In this document: piece by piece, positions 32,140 to 40,930 of the stretch
How the letters are laid out: each line of letters starts with the position of its first letter
How positions within the stretch are numbered: the stretch's first letter is position 1
Notes under the pieces: model-generated
The model's input: the letters and a program-made list of their open reading frames with translations, nothing else
Told to the model about the DNA's origin: nothing
The model's database searches: none
NCBI GenBank assembly: GCA_021785695.1
Contig: JAJYEQ010000010.1
Coordinates: 1 to 53,912, forward strand
Direction of reading: 5' to 3'
DNA: 53,912 nt
Source: Actinomycetes bacterium
GTDB taxonomy: Bacteria; Actinomycetota; Acidimicrobiia; Acidimicrobiales; RAAP-2
Position numbers and translations under genes: made by a program

Positions 32140-33363
32140 CTAGCCCGCCCACGGGGCCTGGGCCCGGGCGTCGCCCAGAGCCGTCGGGGCCGCCAGGAGC
32201 GATCGAGACAGGGTGAGCGCCCGGGGGCTGCGCAGCGCCACGACCCCGCTGACCACGTCGTCGCGGCTGTAGAGGGCCAGCCAGCGGGCGTCGCCGGGCT
32301 CGCCGATCACCAGTCGCACGTCGTCGGTGGGGCGGGGGTGCCCCAGGACCTGCACCTTGGCCCCGTACTGGTCAGACCAGAAGTACGGGATGAGCGGGGG
32401 GCGCGCGCCGGCAAAACCCGTCCAGAGCCGCGCGAGCTCGGCGGCGTGGTCGTTGGCCACCTGCCAGTGCTCGATGCGCGCCAGCTCGACGCCGGATGGA
32501 CCGCGCCACGGGAAGCGGGCCACGTCACCGATCGCGGCGACGTGGGGGGCGGCGGCGAACTCGTCATCGACGACGACCCCGTTGTCCAGTGTGACGTCGG
32601 CTCCGGCCAGCCACTCCGTGGCCGGCTCGGCACCCACGCCCGCCACCACCGCCGAGGCCCGCAGCGTCGACCCGTCCACCAGCTGCACCACGAGGTCGTC
32701 GCCCTCACTGACTACGTCGCGCACCGCACTCGACGTACGCAGCTCGATGCCCGCCCGGGACGGCAGGTCGAGCAGCCACTGCGAGACCGTGGGACCCAGG
32801 ACGGTGAGCAGCGGTCGCTCCAGCGCCTCCAGCACGATCACCGGGTAGCCCCGGTGCGCCAAGGACGTGGCCACCTCGGCGCCGATGAACCCTCCTCCGA
32901 TCACCACCACCGGACTGCCCGGGCGCGCGCGCGACAGATCGGCGAGGAGCCGGCGCACGTCGGGCAGGGCCCGCACGTAGTGCACGCGCTTGCCGGCGCT
33001 CACCGCCAGCCGCCGAGCGCGCACCCCGGTCGCGATGACGATGCGCGATCCTTCCACCACCTCACCGTCCGCCAGGGTCACGCGCCGGGCCGCGACATCC
33101 AGGCTGGTGGCCGCGACGCCCAGGCGCCACGTCATCGTCGAGGCCTCGTCGCCGCGCTCGAGCGACAGCTCGGACTCCTCGAGCGTCCCCGCCAGCACCT
33201 GCTTGGTGAGGGGTGGCCGATCGTAGGGGCGGTCGGGCTCGGCACCGACCACGGTGAGAGGACCGGCGAAGCCGCGGCGCCGCAGCGCCTCACTCAGGCG
33301 CCAGCCGGCGAGCCCCGCACCGACCACCACCACGACGTCGCTGTCGCGCAGGGGCTCGCTCAC
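32140..33363 (-). CDS. NAD(P)/FAD-dependent oxidoreductase, ferredoxin-reductase type
   Basis: A 407-residue flavoprotein of the RubB/ThcD/BphA4-like group. The first Rossmann motif is VVVVGAGLAGWRLSEAL, the active site run is DRPYDRPPLTKQVLAG, the NAD(P) motif is VVVIGGGFIGAEVATSLA, and the late FAD motif is AAIGDVARFPW. It is expected to reduce a ferredoxin or rubredoxin, perhaps for a cytochrome P450 or oxygenase, though no such partner is adjacent. The GTG at 33363 overlaps the metallo-hydrolase stop by 4 bases (GTGA). It is the last gene of the xseA operon. Confidence 0.9.
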   Translation of the reverse strand: MSEPLRDSDVVVVVGAGLAGWRLSEALRRRGFAGPLTVVGAEPDRPYDRPPLTKQVLAGTLEESELSLERGDEASTMTWRLGVAATSLDVAARRVTLADGEVVEGSRIVIATGVRARRLAVSAGKRVHYVRALPDVRRLLADLSRARPGSPVVVIGGGFIGAEVATSLAHRGYPVIVLEALERPLLTVLGPTVSQWLLDLPSRAGIELRTSSAVRDVVSEGDDLVVQLVDGSTLRASAVVAGVGAEPATEWLAGADVTLDNGVVVDDEFAAAPHVAAIGDVARFPWRGPSGVELARIEHWQVANDHAAELARLWTGFAGARPPLIPYFWSDQYGAKVQVLGHPRPTDDVRLVIGEPGDARWLALYSRDDVVSGVVALRSPRALTLSRSLLAAPTALGDARAQAPWAG

Positions 33364-34076
33364 GCGAAGGCCGCCCGCCACTGCTGCGCGGACATCGGCG
33401 CCAAGACGGCGTTGGTGGCCCGCACGTGCGCGAAGGTGTCGGTCGCCACCGGGTCGTAGGCGTGGCCGGCGTAGATCCACGTGCCAGCCGGGATCGCGGC
33501 CAGGCGCTCCGAGAGCGTCCGGTACATCTCGGCGGGGTCCGAGCCGGGCAGGTCCGTGCGTCCGCAACCCTGGAGGAACAAGACGTCACCGGTGACCAGG
33601 TGGTCCTCCACCAGCAGGCACTGGCTGCCTGGCGTGTGGCCGGGCGCGTGGATCAGCGTGATGTCCAACTCGCCCACCGCGAGCCGGTCGCCGGGGGCGT
33701 GGGCCACGATCGCGGCCGCGTCGACGCCGGCGCTCTCGACGATCCACCCCACTTCGGCCGCCTGAGCGTGCACCGGCACGTCCCAGTGAGTCAAGAGGTC
33801 CGCGACGCCGCTGATCGACCATCCGGCCAGCGATCCCCCGATGTGGTCGGGGTGGTAGTGGGTGGCCACCACACCGACCACGCGCAGGCCGTCGTCGTGC
33901 GCGCACGCGACCACCTCGGCGGGTCGGTAGGCCGGGTCCACGACGATCGCCTCACCGCTGCGAGCGTCACCGATGATGTAGGCGTAGTTGGCCATGCTCC
34001 GCGCCACCGTGTCGGACTGGGCGAAGTCGCGTCCCGCGAGGAGCTGGCGGAAGTACAGGCGGCTACTCGCCGTCAT
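33360..34076 (-). CDS. MBL-fold metallo-hydrolase (glyoxalase II / persulfide dioxygenase-like)
   Basis: A 238-residue metallo-beta-lactamase-fold enzyme. The metal motif is VVATHYHPDHIGGS (HxHxDH), the second His is in IHAPGHTPGS, the bridging Asp is in LVTGDVLF, and the last His is in IYAGHAYDP. The family includes hydroxyacylglutathione hydrolases and persulfide dioxygenases; substrate cannot be fixed. ATG 34076 overlaps xseB by 14 bases; GTG 34091 is an alternative. Coupled upstream to xseB and downstream to the flavoprotein. Confidence 0.87.
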   Translation of the reverse strand: MTASSRLYFRQLLAGRDFAQSDTVARSMANYAYIIGDARSGEAIVVDPAYRPAEVVACAHDDGLRVVGVVATHYHPDHIGGSLAGWSISGVADLLTHWDVPVHAQAAEVGWIVESAGVDAAAIVAHAPGDRLAVGELDITLIHAPGHTPGSQCLLVEDHLVTGDVLFLQGCGRTDLPGSDPAEMYRTLSERLAAIPAGTWIYAGHAYDPVATDTFAHVRATNAVLAPMSAQQWRAAFA

Positions 34077-34275
34077 CGGCGACGCGACCAAGGCGCGGCG
34101 TGAGCTCCTCGACGCTCGTCATCGTGGCGCGCAGCCGCTCCTCGAGCGCCTCGATGATCTCGGTGGCGCGGGCCAGGCGCGCGATCAGGTCGTCGACCGA
34201 GACCTCCCCCTCGTCGAAGGACGTCACGATCGCGTCGAGCTCGGCCGACGCCTCATCCCAACTTCCTACGCTCAC
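34063..34275 (-). CDS. xseB: Exodeoxyribonuclease VII small subunit
   Basis: A 70-residue helical protein with the family pattern SWDEASAELDAIVTSFDEG, VSVDDLIARLARATEIIEAL and a coiled-coil-prone second half. It binds XseA in several copies to form the ssDNA exonuclease. The GTG at 34275 overlaps the xseA stop by 4 bases, so the two subunits are co-translated. Confidence 0.93.
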   Translation of the reverse strand: MSVGSWDEASAELDAIVTSFDEGEVSVDDLIARLARATEIIEALEERLRATMTSVEELTPRLGRVADDGE

Positions 34276-35534
34276 GTGCCGCCTCCCTCGATCACCCGAA
34301 CGCTAATGGAGCCGTCGGACACCCGCACCGCGAGCGGGTCGCCCGGCCCGACGTCGCTGCGTCGGCGCACGATCACACCGTCGGCGCGCGTGACCAGGGC
34401 CCAGCCCTGCAGCAGGCGCCGCTGGGGATCGTAGGCGGCCAGCAACTGGCGGACCCCGGCCACGTGGACGGACGCGGCGTCCAGGCGGTGGCGGGCCCCC
34501 ACCACGAGCCGGCGGCGGGCCGTGGCCAGCTGGCGGCCCTCGCCGCGCAGGCGATCGCGGACGGCCAGCACCGTCGTACGCCGCCGCTCCCCCAGGTAGG
34601 TGCCCGCCTCGTCGAGGACCGCCCGCGACGCCTGAACCACGAGGCCGGCGGGCGCGCGCACGTGCTGGCGGTGCCAGGCGTCCACCACTGCGACCAGGTC
34701 CTCGCCCAGGCGCGTGGGCGTGATGGCGTGCCGCGCCGCGACCAGGTCGGCCACCGCCTCGTCGCCGGTGTGGCCGATGCCCGTCCACACCGGTACCGGG
34801 CACGTGGCGATGGCCTGGGCGACCTCCTCGTCGTCGAAGGTGCTGAGGTCCTGGCGAGAGCCGCCCCCCCGAACGACGCAGACGAGGTCCACGCCGGTCG
34901 CCGCGACGTTGGCGATCGCGGCAGCGACCTGGGATGCGGCGCCCTCTCCCTGGACCGCCGAGGCCGCCACGAGGACGCGGAAGGCGAATCCGGAGCGCTC
35001 GAGCTGGCCCACGAAGTCGCGATACCCCTCGGTCGCCGGGCTCGCCACCAGGCCCACGTGCAGCGGGACCGCGGCCGCTGGCCGCTGGCCGTTGGCCTCC
35101 AGCAGACCCGCCGCCCGCAGGCGCGCCAGCAGCTCCAGGCGGCGGCGCGCCGCGTCGCCCAGCAGGCTGGCGACGTCGATGTCAATCACCGAGAACCCGA
35201 GACGTCCCGACGGGGGATACAGGTCGACGTACCCGTAGACGTTGACCACGGCCCCTTCGCGCAGCGCCACCCCGTCGTGGGCCAAGCGCCGCTTGAGGCC
35301 CGCCCACTGGGACACCCAGGCGTGCGCGTAGAGGACCGGACGGCGCGACTCGGGCGCCGACCCCGCGTCGGCCAGGTCGAGGTACAGGTGGGACTTCTCG
35401 TAGACCTTCTGGATCTCCCCGCGCACCCAGCGCGGGCGCCGACGACCGAAGGAGCCCTCCAGCACCTCGGTGAGCTCACGGTAGAGGTCAGCCACCTCCT
35501 GGATATCTCGCGGAGGCTCCTCGGGGCTGGACAC
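34272..35534 (-). CDS. xseA: Exodeoxyribonuclease VII large subunit
   Basis: A 420-residue nuclease subunit that degrades single-stranded DNA from either end. An N-terminal OB-fold (WVRGEIQKVYEKSHLYLDL; VLYAHAW) is followed by the nuclease core with SPATEGYRDFVGQLERSG, VVRGGGSRQDLSTFDDEEVA and GIGHTGDEAVADLVA, then a long helical region. The GTG at 35534 is six bases from a TAGCCT box, so it is probably leaderless. It heads an overlapping four-gene unit and is divergent from rnpB. Confidence 0.96.
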   Translation of the reverse strand: MSSPEEPPRDIQEVADLYRELTEVLEGSFGRRRPRWVRGEIQKVYEKSHLYLDLADAGSAPESRRPVLYAHAWVSQWAGLKRRLAHDGVALREGAVVNVYGYVDLYPPSGRLGFSVIDIDVASLLGDAARRRLELLARLRAAGLLEANGQRPAAAVPLHVGLVASPATEGYRDFVGQLERSGFAFRVLVAASAVQGEGAASQVAAAIANVAATGVDLVCVVRGGGSRQDLSTFDDEEVAQAIATCPVPVWTGIGHTGDEAVADLVAARHAITPTRLGEDLVAVVDAWHRQHVRAPAGLVVQASRAVLDEAGTYLGERRRTTVLAVRDRLRGEGRQLATARRRLVVGARHRLDAASVHVAGVRQLLAAYDPQRRLLQGWALVTRADGVIVRRRSDVGPGDPLAVRVSDGSISVRVIEGGGT

Positions 35535-35540
35535 GAGGCG

Positions 35541-35546
35541 AGGCTA
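35541..35546 (-). promoter_or_regulatory. -10 element TAGCCT of xseA (leaderless)
   Basis: TAGCCT, then CGCCTC, then GTG at 35534. The divergent rnpB promoter starts 24 bases beyond it. Confidence 0.65.
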
Positions 35547-35569
35547 GCGCCGGCGCCGGGACGCCGGCC

Positions 35570-35599
35570 TTGTCGTGCGAGGCGCCGACCTGGCAGACT
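35570..35599 (+). promoter_or_regulatory. rnpB promoter: -35 TTGTCG, 18-base spacer, -10 CAGACT
   Basis: TTGTCG (35570-35575) and CAGACT (35594-35599) flank an 18-base spacer. The first base of the RNase P P1 helix is at 35606, six bases after the -10, which calibrates the start-site distance used for the leaderless genes. Confidence 0.65.
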
Positions 35600-35605
35600 G
35601 AGGGC

Positions 35606-35955
<350 letters not shown>

Positions 35956-35971
35956 ACGCCAGGCCGGACCC

Positions 35972-35977
35972 TAGGCT
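35972..35977 (+). promoter_or_regulatory. -10 element TAGGCT of the TM0106-type nuclease gene (leaderless)
   Basis: TAGGCT, then CGCGAC, then GTG at 35984. It lies 16 bases after the end of rnpB. Confidence 0.6.
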
Positions 35978-35983
35978 CGCGAC

Positions 35984-37672
35984 GTGGTCGAATACCTCCG
36001 CGGCGAGGAGATGGCGGCGTGCGTCCATCGAGTCGCCCTCAGCCGGGGTGAGCCCTTCCCGTTCACCCGGCCCGAGCCGGGCGCCGAGATCGTGCGGCGC
36101 CGCTCGAGTGCCGAGCGCTTTCGGCGCTCGGTCCTCGAGGAGCTGCGCGCGTGGCACCCCGACGCCGTCGCGACCACGACGGTCACCGAGACGTGCACGG
36201 CCCTCGATGCCGGAGCTCGGGTGATCCTCACTCCCCGCCTGCCCAGTGACGACCGCGGTCTGCGCCGCGCCCACGCCCACCTGCTGGTCCGCGTCGGACG
36301 CACCAGCGAGCGCTGGACCTACGCACCCGTCGTGATCCGCCACGGCGAGCTCGCCGAGTCGGCCGCCACGCGGCGCAGCCCCGTCGGGGATCTCGAGCAC
36401 CCCTGGCCCGAGTCGGCAACCTTTCGCAACGGTGTCGGCGTGCGGGTGACGGCCTCGACCATACGCGTGGGATTGGCGGTGGTGCACGCCCTCGCCGTCC
36501 TCGAGGCGGCCGGGCACGCCGACGAGCGGTTCCGCGGTGGCGTCATCGATCGCCACCGCGCGCTCTGGTGGTTCGATCTGGCCTCCCACGCGTACCCGCG
36601 CTTCAACCGCCACGCCTACGAGCGCCACTACGCCGAGCGCCTCGCCGTCGTGCACGGCCATCAGCTCTGGCGCGACGGCCAGAGTCCCTTCCCCACCGTC
36701 CCGGCCTGGCATCGTGAGTGCCTCGAGTGCGACTACGCCCAGGTCTGCCGCGAACAGCTCGAGGCTCGCGACGACGTCTCCCTGACCCGCTTCACGAGTC
36801 TCGACCAGCAGGCCCTACTGCGCGAGTCCGGCATCCTCACCCGCCGCCAGCTGGCCGGCCTCGATCCGGCCCGCGCCCGCGACGTACGCTTGGCCGCCGA
36901 GGACGACGGCGTCGAGACGGTCCTGGCTCGCAGCATCGACAACCTGGGGAGCCTCATCTACCGGGCGCGGGCCACCGAGTTCGGACCGCTGCGCCTCACG
37001 GACCCGGGGCGCATGGGCTGTCCGCGCGCCGACGTCGAGGTCGACGTCGACATGGAGAGTTACGACAATCGCACCTACCTGTGGGGAGCGCTGGTGACCC
37101 CGCGCCGCGACGTCCCCGGCGTGGAGGCGGGGTACCACAGCTTCGTCGACTGGGCGACGCCCACCGAGCGCTCCGAGGGCGACGTCTTCGCGGCGTTCTG
37201 GCGCTGGCTCGCTGACCTGCGCCAGCGCACCGCCGCGGCCGGGGCGTCGTGGTGCGCCTACTGCTTCTGGGCCTACGCCGAGGACTCGGCGATGACCCGC
37301 GCCGTCTCCTCGTCGTCACCCCTGGCGCCCGACCTGGCCGAGATCGAGGCATTCCGCGCCACCGTCCCCCCCGTGTGGGTCGACGTGCACGCCCTGGCCC
37401 GCTCCCAGATCCAGACCGACGGACCGACCGGGCTCAAGGTGCTGGCCAGCCACGCGGGCTTTCACTGGCGCGACGCCTCGCCCAGCGGCGAGGCATCGAT
37501 GTCGTGGTTCGAGGCGGCCTGCGACGAGGGCGGGGCCGACGGCGAGGCCCGGCGCCGGCTCCTGGAGTACAACGAGGACGACTGCCGCGCCACGCGGGCG
37601 TTGCGCGAATGGCTGGGCGGGGCGGCCCGGGAGCTCCCACACCGCGACGGCGTTCCGCCGGGGCCTCGGTAG
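35984..37672 (+). CDS. TM0106-family RecB-like nuclease with C-terminal RNase H-like domain
   Basis: A 562-residue protein of a poorly characterised family. The N-terminal half resembles RecB/Cas4-type nucleases, with acidic residues in DAVATTTVTETCTALDAG and a Cys cluster HRECLECDYAQVCREQ near residue 250 that could hold iron-sulfur. A helical HhH-like segment follows (SGILTRRQLAGLD). The C-terminal third is a predicted DEDDy exonuclease: VDVDMESYDNRTYLWGAL supplies the first acidic pair, and YNEDDCRATRALREW the last. Two nuclease-like folds in one chain suggest DNA or RNA processing. Family function is unknown. Start GTG 35984 is leaderless-type. Confidence 0.82.
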   Translation: MVEYLRGEEMAACVHRVALSRGEPFPFTRPEPGAEIVRRRSSAERFRRSVLEELRAWHPDAVATTTVTETCTALDAGARVILTPRLPSDDRGLRRAHAHLLVRVGRTSERWTYAPVVIRHGELAESAATRRSPVGDLEHPWPESATFRNGVGVRVTASTIRVGLAVVHALAVLEAAGHADERFRGGVIDRHRALWWFDLASHAYPRFNRHAYERHYAERLAVVHGHQLWRDGQSPFPTVPAWHRECLECDYAQVCREQLEARDDVSLTRFTSLDQQALLRESGILTRRQLAGLDPARARDVRLAAEDDGVETVLARSIDNLGSLIYRARATEFGPLRLTDPGRMGCPRADVEVDVDMESYDNRTYLWGALVTPRRDVPGVEAGYHSFVDWATPTERSEGDVFAAFWRWLADLRQRTAAAGASWCAYCFWAYAEDSAMTRAVSSSSPLAPDLAEIEAFRATVPPVWVDVHALARSQIQTDGPTGLKVLASHAGFHWRDASPSGEASMSWFEAACDEGGADGEARRRLLEYNEDDCRATRALREWLGGAARELPHRDGVPPGPR

Positions 37673-37675
37673 CAT
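37670..37675 (+). promoter_or_regulatory. -10 element TAGCAT overlapping the upstream stop codon
   Basis: TAGCAT begins with the TAG stop of the nuclease gene; GACCCC and the GTG at 37682 follow, giving the same geometry as the orn/acyl-CoA synthetase junction. Confidence 0.6.
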
Positions 37676-37681
37676 GACCCC

Positions 37682-39160
37682 GTGGCCGATTCGCAGGTCG
37701 TGAGGCCGGCTGGCCTCGGCCCGCGACTGGTCGGCTCCCTCACGGTGCTGCTGGCCTTCGCCGCCTCGCTGGCGACGGCGTCCCTGGTCACCGTGGCGGT
37801 GGCCTCACGACCCGGTGCGGCGGTCGCCTGGCTCCTCGTCGTCATCGCGCTGCACGCGCTGCGGACCGCGCTCACCCGGTGGTGGTCGGCCGCCGCGGCC
37901 CGGCGGGTGCGTGATCGGTGGCGCCAGTCCTTCGCCCAGCACCTGCGCGTGCCCCGCCCCGAGGGGCAGCGGGGCCGCGGTGACCTCCTCCAGGCGACCG
38001 AGGACGCCGCCGAGGGTCCGGACCTCGACCAGCTCGCCGCGGCCGCGCGCGTCTCGGCGGTCGGGCTCGTCGTGGTGGCGCTGGCCGCCGGATGGCTCAG
38101 CACCGCCATCATCGTGGCGCTGGCCGCGCTGGCCGTCCCGCTCTACCGGCGCGCCGGTCGGCGCAGCCAGACCCTCATCGCCGAGTACACGCGCCGCCGC
38201 GAGCTCCTCGAGCGACGCCAGCTCGAACTGCTCGCGCACGCCACCGAGCTGCGGGCCCTGGGATCGGTAGAGTACGCCGCGACCGAGATCGGCGCCCTCA
38301 GCGACCACGAGCACCGCGCCGCCGAACGTGCGCTGCGCATCGCCCTCGAGTCCTCGCTGGTCACCGAGTTCGTGAGCGGTGTCTCGGTGGGCCTGGTCGC
38401 CATGGTGGTGGGCTTCGCGCTCCTGGAGGGTCGCCTGGACCTGTTCCGCGCACTGGTGGCCGTGCTGATCACCGCGGACTTCTTCGGCGCGATCCGCCGC
38501 TACGGGATCGCCTTCCACCGCCTCGAGGCCGCTCGCGTCGCCCGCGCGGTCCTCGAGGCGCCGCACTCCCAGCGCCCCCCGGTCAGCCCGCACGTGGCGG
38601 TGGCAACGCGCCTGGCGAGCACGGCGGCACCCTGGGAGGCGACGTTCGCGCTCGGTGCCGGTGATCGACTGCTCCTCACCGGCCCCTCGGGTGTGGGCAA
38701 GTCGTCGCTGCTGCACGCGCTGGTGGGATGGAGCGCGCCGGCGAGCGGCACGGTGGAGCTGACGGGCGCCCCGATCGGCTTCGTCTCCCCGACCGGGGGA
38801 CTGCTGACGGCGTCGCTGCGCGACAACCTCACGCTGGGCCGGCCGATTCCCGAGCGCGCGCTGCGCGCGCTCCTCGACGAGCTCGGACTGGTCGGCCCGC
38901 GCTTCTCCGACCTCGACCAGGCGCTGTCGCCCGACGGCGGCGGGCTCAGCTCGGGCGAGCGGGTGCGCCTCCTCCTGGCCCGGGCCCTTCTGGCCGAGCC
39001 GGCACTGGTCGTCCTGGACGACATCGGCGGCGTGCTCGACGCCGCCTCACGGGCCCGGGTGGCCGAAGCACTCGCCCAGCGACCACGGGTCGCGGTCATC
39101 GAGGCCACCGCCGACACGCCGGTTGTGGCGCCCACCATGCGCATCGAGGTCGCGCGGTGA
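37682..39160 (+). CDS. ABC transporter ATP-binding/permease protein, CydD-like half-transporter
   Basis: A 492-residue fusion of a membrane domain with about six helices and a nucleotide-binding domain. Walker A is LTGPSGVGKSSLL, the signature is LSSGERVRLLLARALL, and Walker B is ALVVLDDIGGVLD, where the usual catalytic Glu is Asp. The switch position reads AVIEATAD, without His, and the Q-loop region is GFVSPTGG, without Gln. It is therefore probably the degenerate half of a heterodimer with the next gene. The pair resembles CydD and CydC, the thiol exporter needed for cytochrome bd, but no cydAB is present, so the cargo is open. Confidence 0.78.
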   Translation: MADSQVVRPAGLGPRLVGSLTVLLAFAASLATASLVTVAVASRPGAAVAWLLVVIALHALRTALTRWWSAAAARRVRDRWRQSFAQHLRVPRPEGQRGRGDLLQATEDAAEGPDLDQLAAAARVSAVGLVVVALAAGWLSTAIIVALAALAVPLYRRAGRRSQTLIAEYTRRRELLERRQLELLAHATELRALGSVEYAATEIGALSDHEHRAAERALRIALESSLVTEFVSGVSVGLVAMVVGFALLEGRLDLFRALVAVLITADFFGAIRRYGIAFHRLEAARVARAVLEAPHSQRPPVSPHVAVATRLASTAAPWEATFALGAGDRLLLTGPSGVGKSSLLHALVGWSAPASGTVELTGAPIGFVSPTGGLLTASLRDNLTLGRPIPERALRALLDELGLVGPRFSDLDQALSPDGGGLSSGERVRLLLARALLAEPALVVLDDIGGVLDAASRARVAEALAQRPRVAVIEATADTPVVAPTMRIEVAR

Positions 39161-40746
39161 CCCCGTACGCCCAGCTGCGCCGGTGGGTACGCCGCGCGGC
39201 GGTCCCCCCGGCCACGCTCACGCGCGCCCTGGTGGCCGCCACCGTCGCGTCGGCCACCTCGCTCGGCCTCTTCGTCGGCGCCGCGGCCCTCCTGGTGCTC
39301 AGCGCCGCCCACCCCGGGCTGCGCGCCGTCGCCGTCCTCCTGGTGGTCATCGAGCTCTTCGCGTTCCTGCGCTCCCCCATCCGCTTCGTCGAGCGCGTCT
39401 CCACCCACCGCCTGGGCTTCGCCGCGGTCACGCGCTGGCGGATGTGGCTCATGCGCACGGTGGGCGCGTGGAGCTTCCAGCGCTGGAGCAGCCACGCTCA
39501 CGGCGACGTCCTGGCCCGCTCGCTCCAGGACACTGAGGAGCTCCAGGACCTGTGGGTGCGCAGCCTGGTGCCGGCGGTGAGCTCCCTGGCCAGCCTGGTG
39601 GTGGCCGACATCGCGGTCGCGGCCCTCCCCCCGCGCCCGCACTGGCTCCTCCCGGCCCTCGGGCTGCTGATCTCCCAGGGGGCCGCCACGGCTCTCGGGG
39701 TGCGCGCCTTCCCGCGCCTGGTCACCCGGGACCGGGAGCGCCGGCACCGGCGCGCCGCGTTCCAGAGCCAGATCGTGGAGCTCTCGCACGCCGCTCCGGA
39801 CCTCGAGCTGCTCGGGAGCACCGCCTACGCCGCGGCACGCCTCGACGCGGCGCGCCAGGCGCTCAGCGACGCCGAGGTCGCCAGCGAGAGGGCCCGCACG
39901 CGGCTCGCGGCCCTGATCCCCCTCACCGCTCTGCTGGGCGTCGGCGTCCTGGCGGCCTTCCGGCCCGTCGCCGCACCCCTGTGGCTCGTGGGGACCGCTC
40001 TGGTGCTCGTCGCCGGCCTGGAGGTCGGGGCCACGCTCTCGACCGCTCTCGAGACTGCCGTGGCGGTGACCGCCGCCACCGAGCGGCTCGACGACCTCGA
40101 CGAGCCGGAGACCGCCAGGTCTCGCGCGTGGCCCGATGCGGCGGCGCTGGTGGCTCGGGGACTGGTCCTGCGCGCCGGCCCGCGCACGCTCGTCGACGGC
40201 GTGGACCTCACCTTGACCCGCGGCCGGCGCGTGGCGGTCACCGGTGCCTCGGGTGTGGGCAAGTCGTGGCTCCTTCGGGTCGTGGCGGGGCTCGATGCGG
40301 CCGACGGGGGCACGATCACGGTCGGCGACTGCCCGCTCGACGAGATCGTCGAGTCCGAGGTGCGCCGCCACATCGCCTACGTGCCCAGTGAGCCCGGTCT
40401 CATGCGCGGACGTCCCGCCGACGTCATCGCCCTGGGACGCACGCCGTCGCGATCTCTGGCCGATGACCTGGCGGCGCTGGGTGTGCTCGCCGATGCCTCC
40501 ACGCGCTGGGAGGGGCTGGCACGCGGCGAGAGCGCCCGCGTAGCGGTGGTGCGCGCCTTGGCGATCGCCCCCGACGTCGTCGTCCTCGACGAGCCGACGG
40601 CGGGCCTCGGGTCCCGCGACACCGCGGCGCTGCTCGACCTGCTGGCACGCTCGGGCGCGGCCGTCGTGGTGGCGACCCACGACCCCGCCGTCACCGCCTG
40701 GGCCGACGAGGTCCTCAGCCTCGGCGGCGGTCCCGCCTCCAGCTAG
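39157..40746 (+). CDS. ABC transporter ATP-binding/permease protein, CydC-like half-transporter
   Basis: A 529-residue partner of the preceding gene; the GTG at 39157 overlaps its stop by 4 bases. The membrane domain carries the CydC-like FAFLRSPIRFVERVSTHRLGF region (core RSPIRFVERVSTHRL). The ATPase has Walker A VTGASGVGKSWLL, signature LARGESARVAVVRALA, Walker B VVVLDEPTAGLGS with the catalytic Glu, and switch His in VVATHDPAV, so this is the active half. The Q-loop reads IAYVPSEPG, without Gln. A degenerate/active pair is the rule in heterodimeric exporters. Confidence 0.8.
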   Translation: MTPYAQLRRWVRRAAVPPATLTRALVAATVASATSLGLFVGAAALLVLSAAHPGLRAVAVLLVVIELFAFLRSPIRFVERVSTHRLGFAAVTRWRMWLMRTVGAWSFQRWSSHAHGDVLARSLQDTEELQDLWVRSLVPAVSSLASLVVADIAVAALPPRPHWLLPALGLLISQGAATALGVRAFPRLVTRDRERRHRRAAFQSQIVELSHAAPDLELLGSTAYAAARLDAARQALSDAEVASERARTRLAALIPLTALLGVGVLAAFRPVAAPLWLVGTALVLVAGLEVGATLSTALETAVAVTAATERLDDLDEPETARSRAWPDAAALVARGLVLRAGPRTLVDGVDLTLTRGRRVAVTGASGVGKSWLLRVVAGLDAADGGTITVGDCPLDEIVESEVRRHIAYVPSEPGLMRGRPADVIALGRTPSRSLADDLAALGVLADASTRWEGLARGESARVAVVRALAIAPDVVVLDEPTAGLGSRDTAALLDLLARSGAAVVVATHDPAVTAWADEVLSLGGGPASS

Positions 40747-40830
40747 TGCCGCAGCCCCCGCCGGTCGTGAAATCCTGCACAAGTGGCCGGGGCCGCGCGA
40801 TGTGGCCTGCCCGCCGCGAACGCGGTGGGC

Positions 40831-40930
40831 TAACGTCATCGCATTGGCTGGGGGGGCCAAGCCGGTGGTGGGCCCGCTCGATCGCGCCAGGCGCGTCGGG
40901 CGGGCCCCGCCGAGTCGCGGGGCTACCGGC
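40831..40930 (+). ncRNA. Candidate structured RNA or bidirectional terminator with its own -10 box
   Basis: TAACGT (40831-40836) followed by 6 bases would start a transcript at about 40843. From there the sequence folds into a small hairpin (TTGGC/GCCAA), then a region closed by GCCGGT (40861-40866) pairing with ACCGGC (40925-40930). Inside lie a long stem (GGGCCCGC...GCGGGCCC with inner CGCGCC/GGCGCG) and a stem CCCCGC/GCGGGG, a three-way-junction shape. It does not match SRP, 6S or a riboswitch that I know. It sits between convergent genes and may instead end their transcripts; no T-tract is seen. Confidence 0.35.

Noticed and set aside
37682..40746. Firm naming of the ABC pair as cydD and cydC
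   Set aside because: The resemblance is real, but there are no cytochrome bd genes beside them and the ATPase motifs are atypical, so no symbols were assigned.
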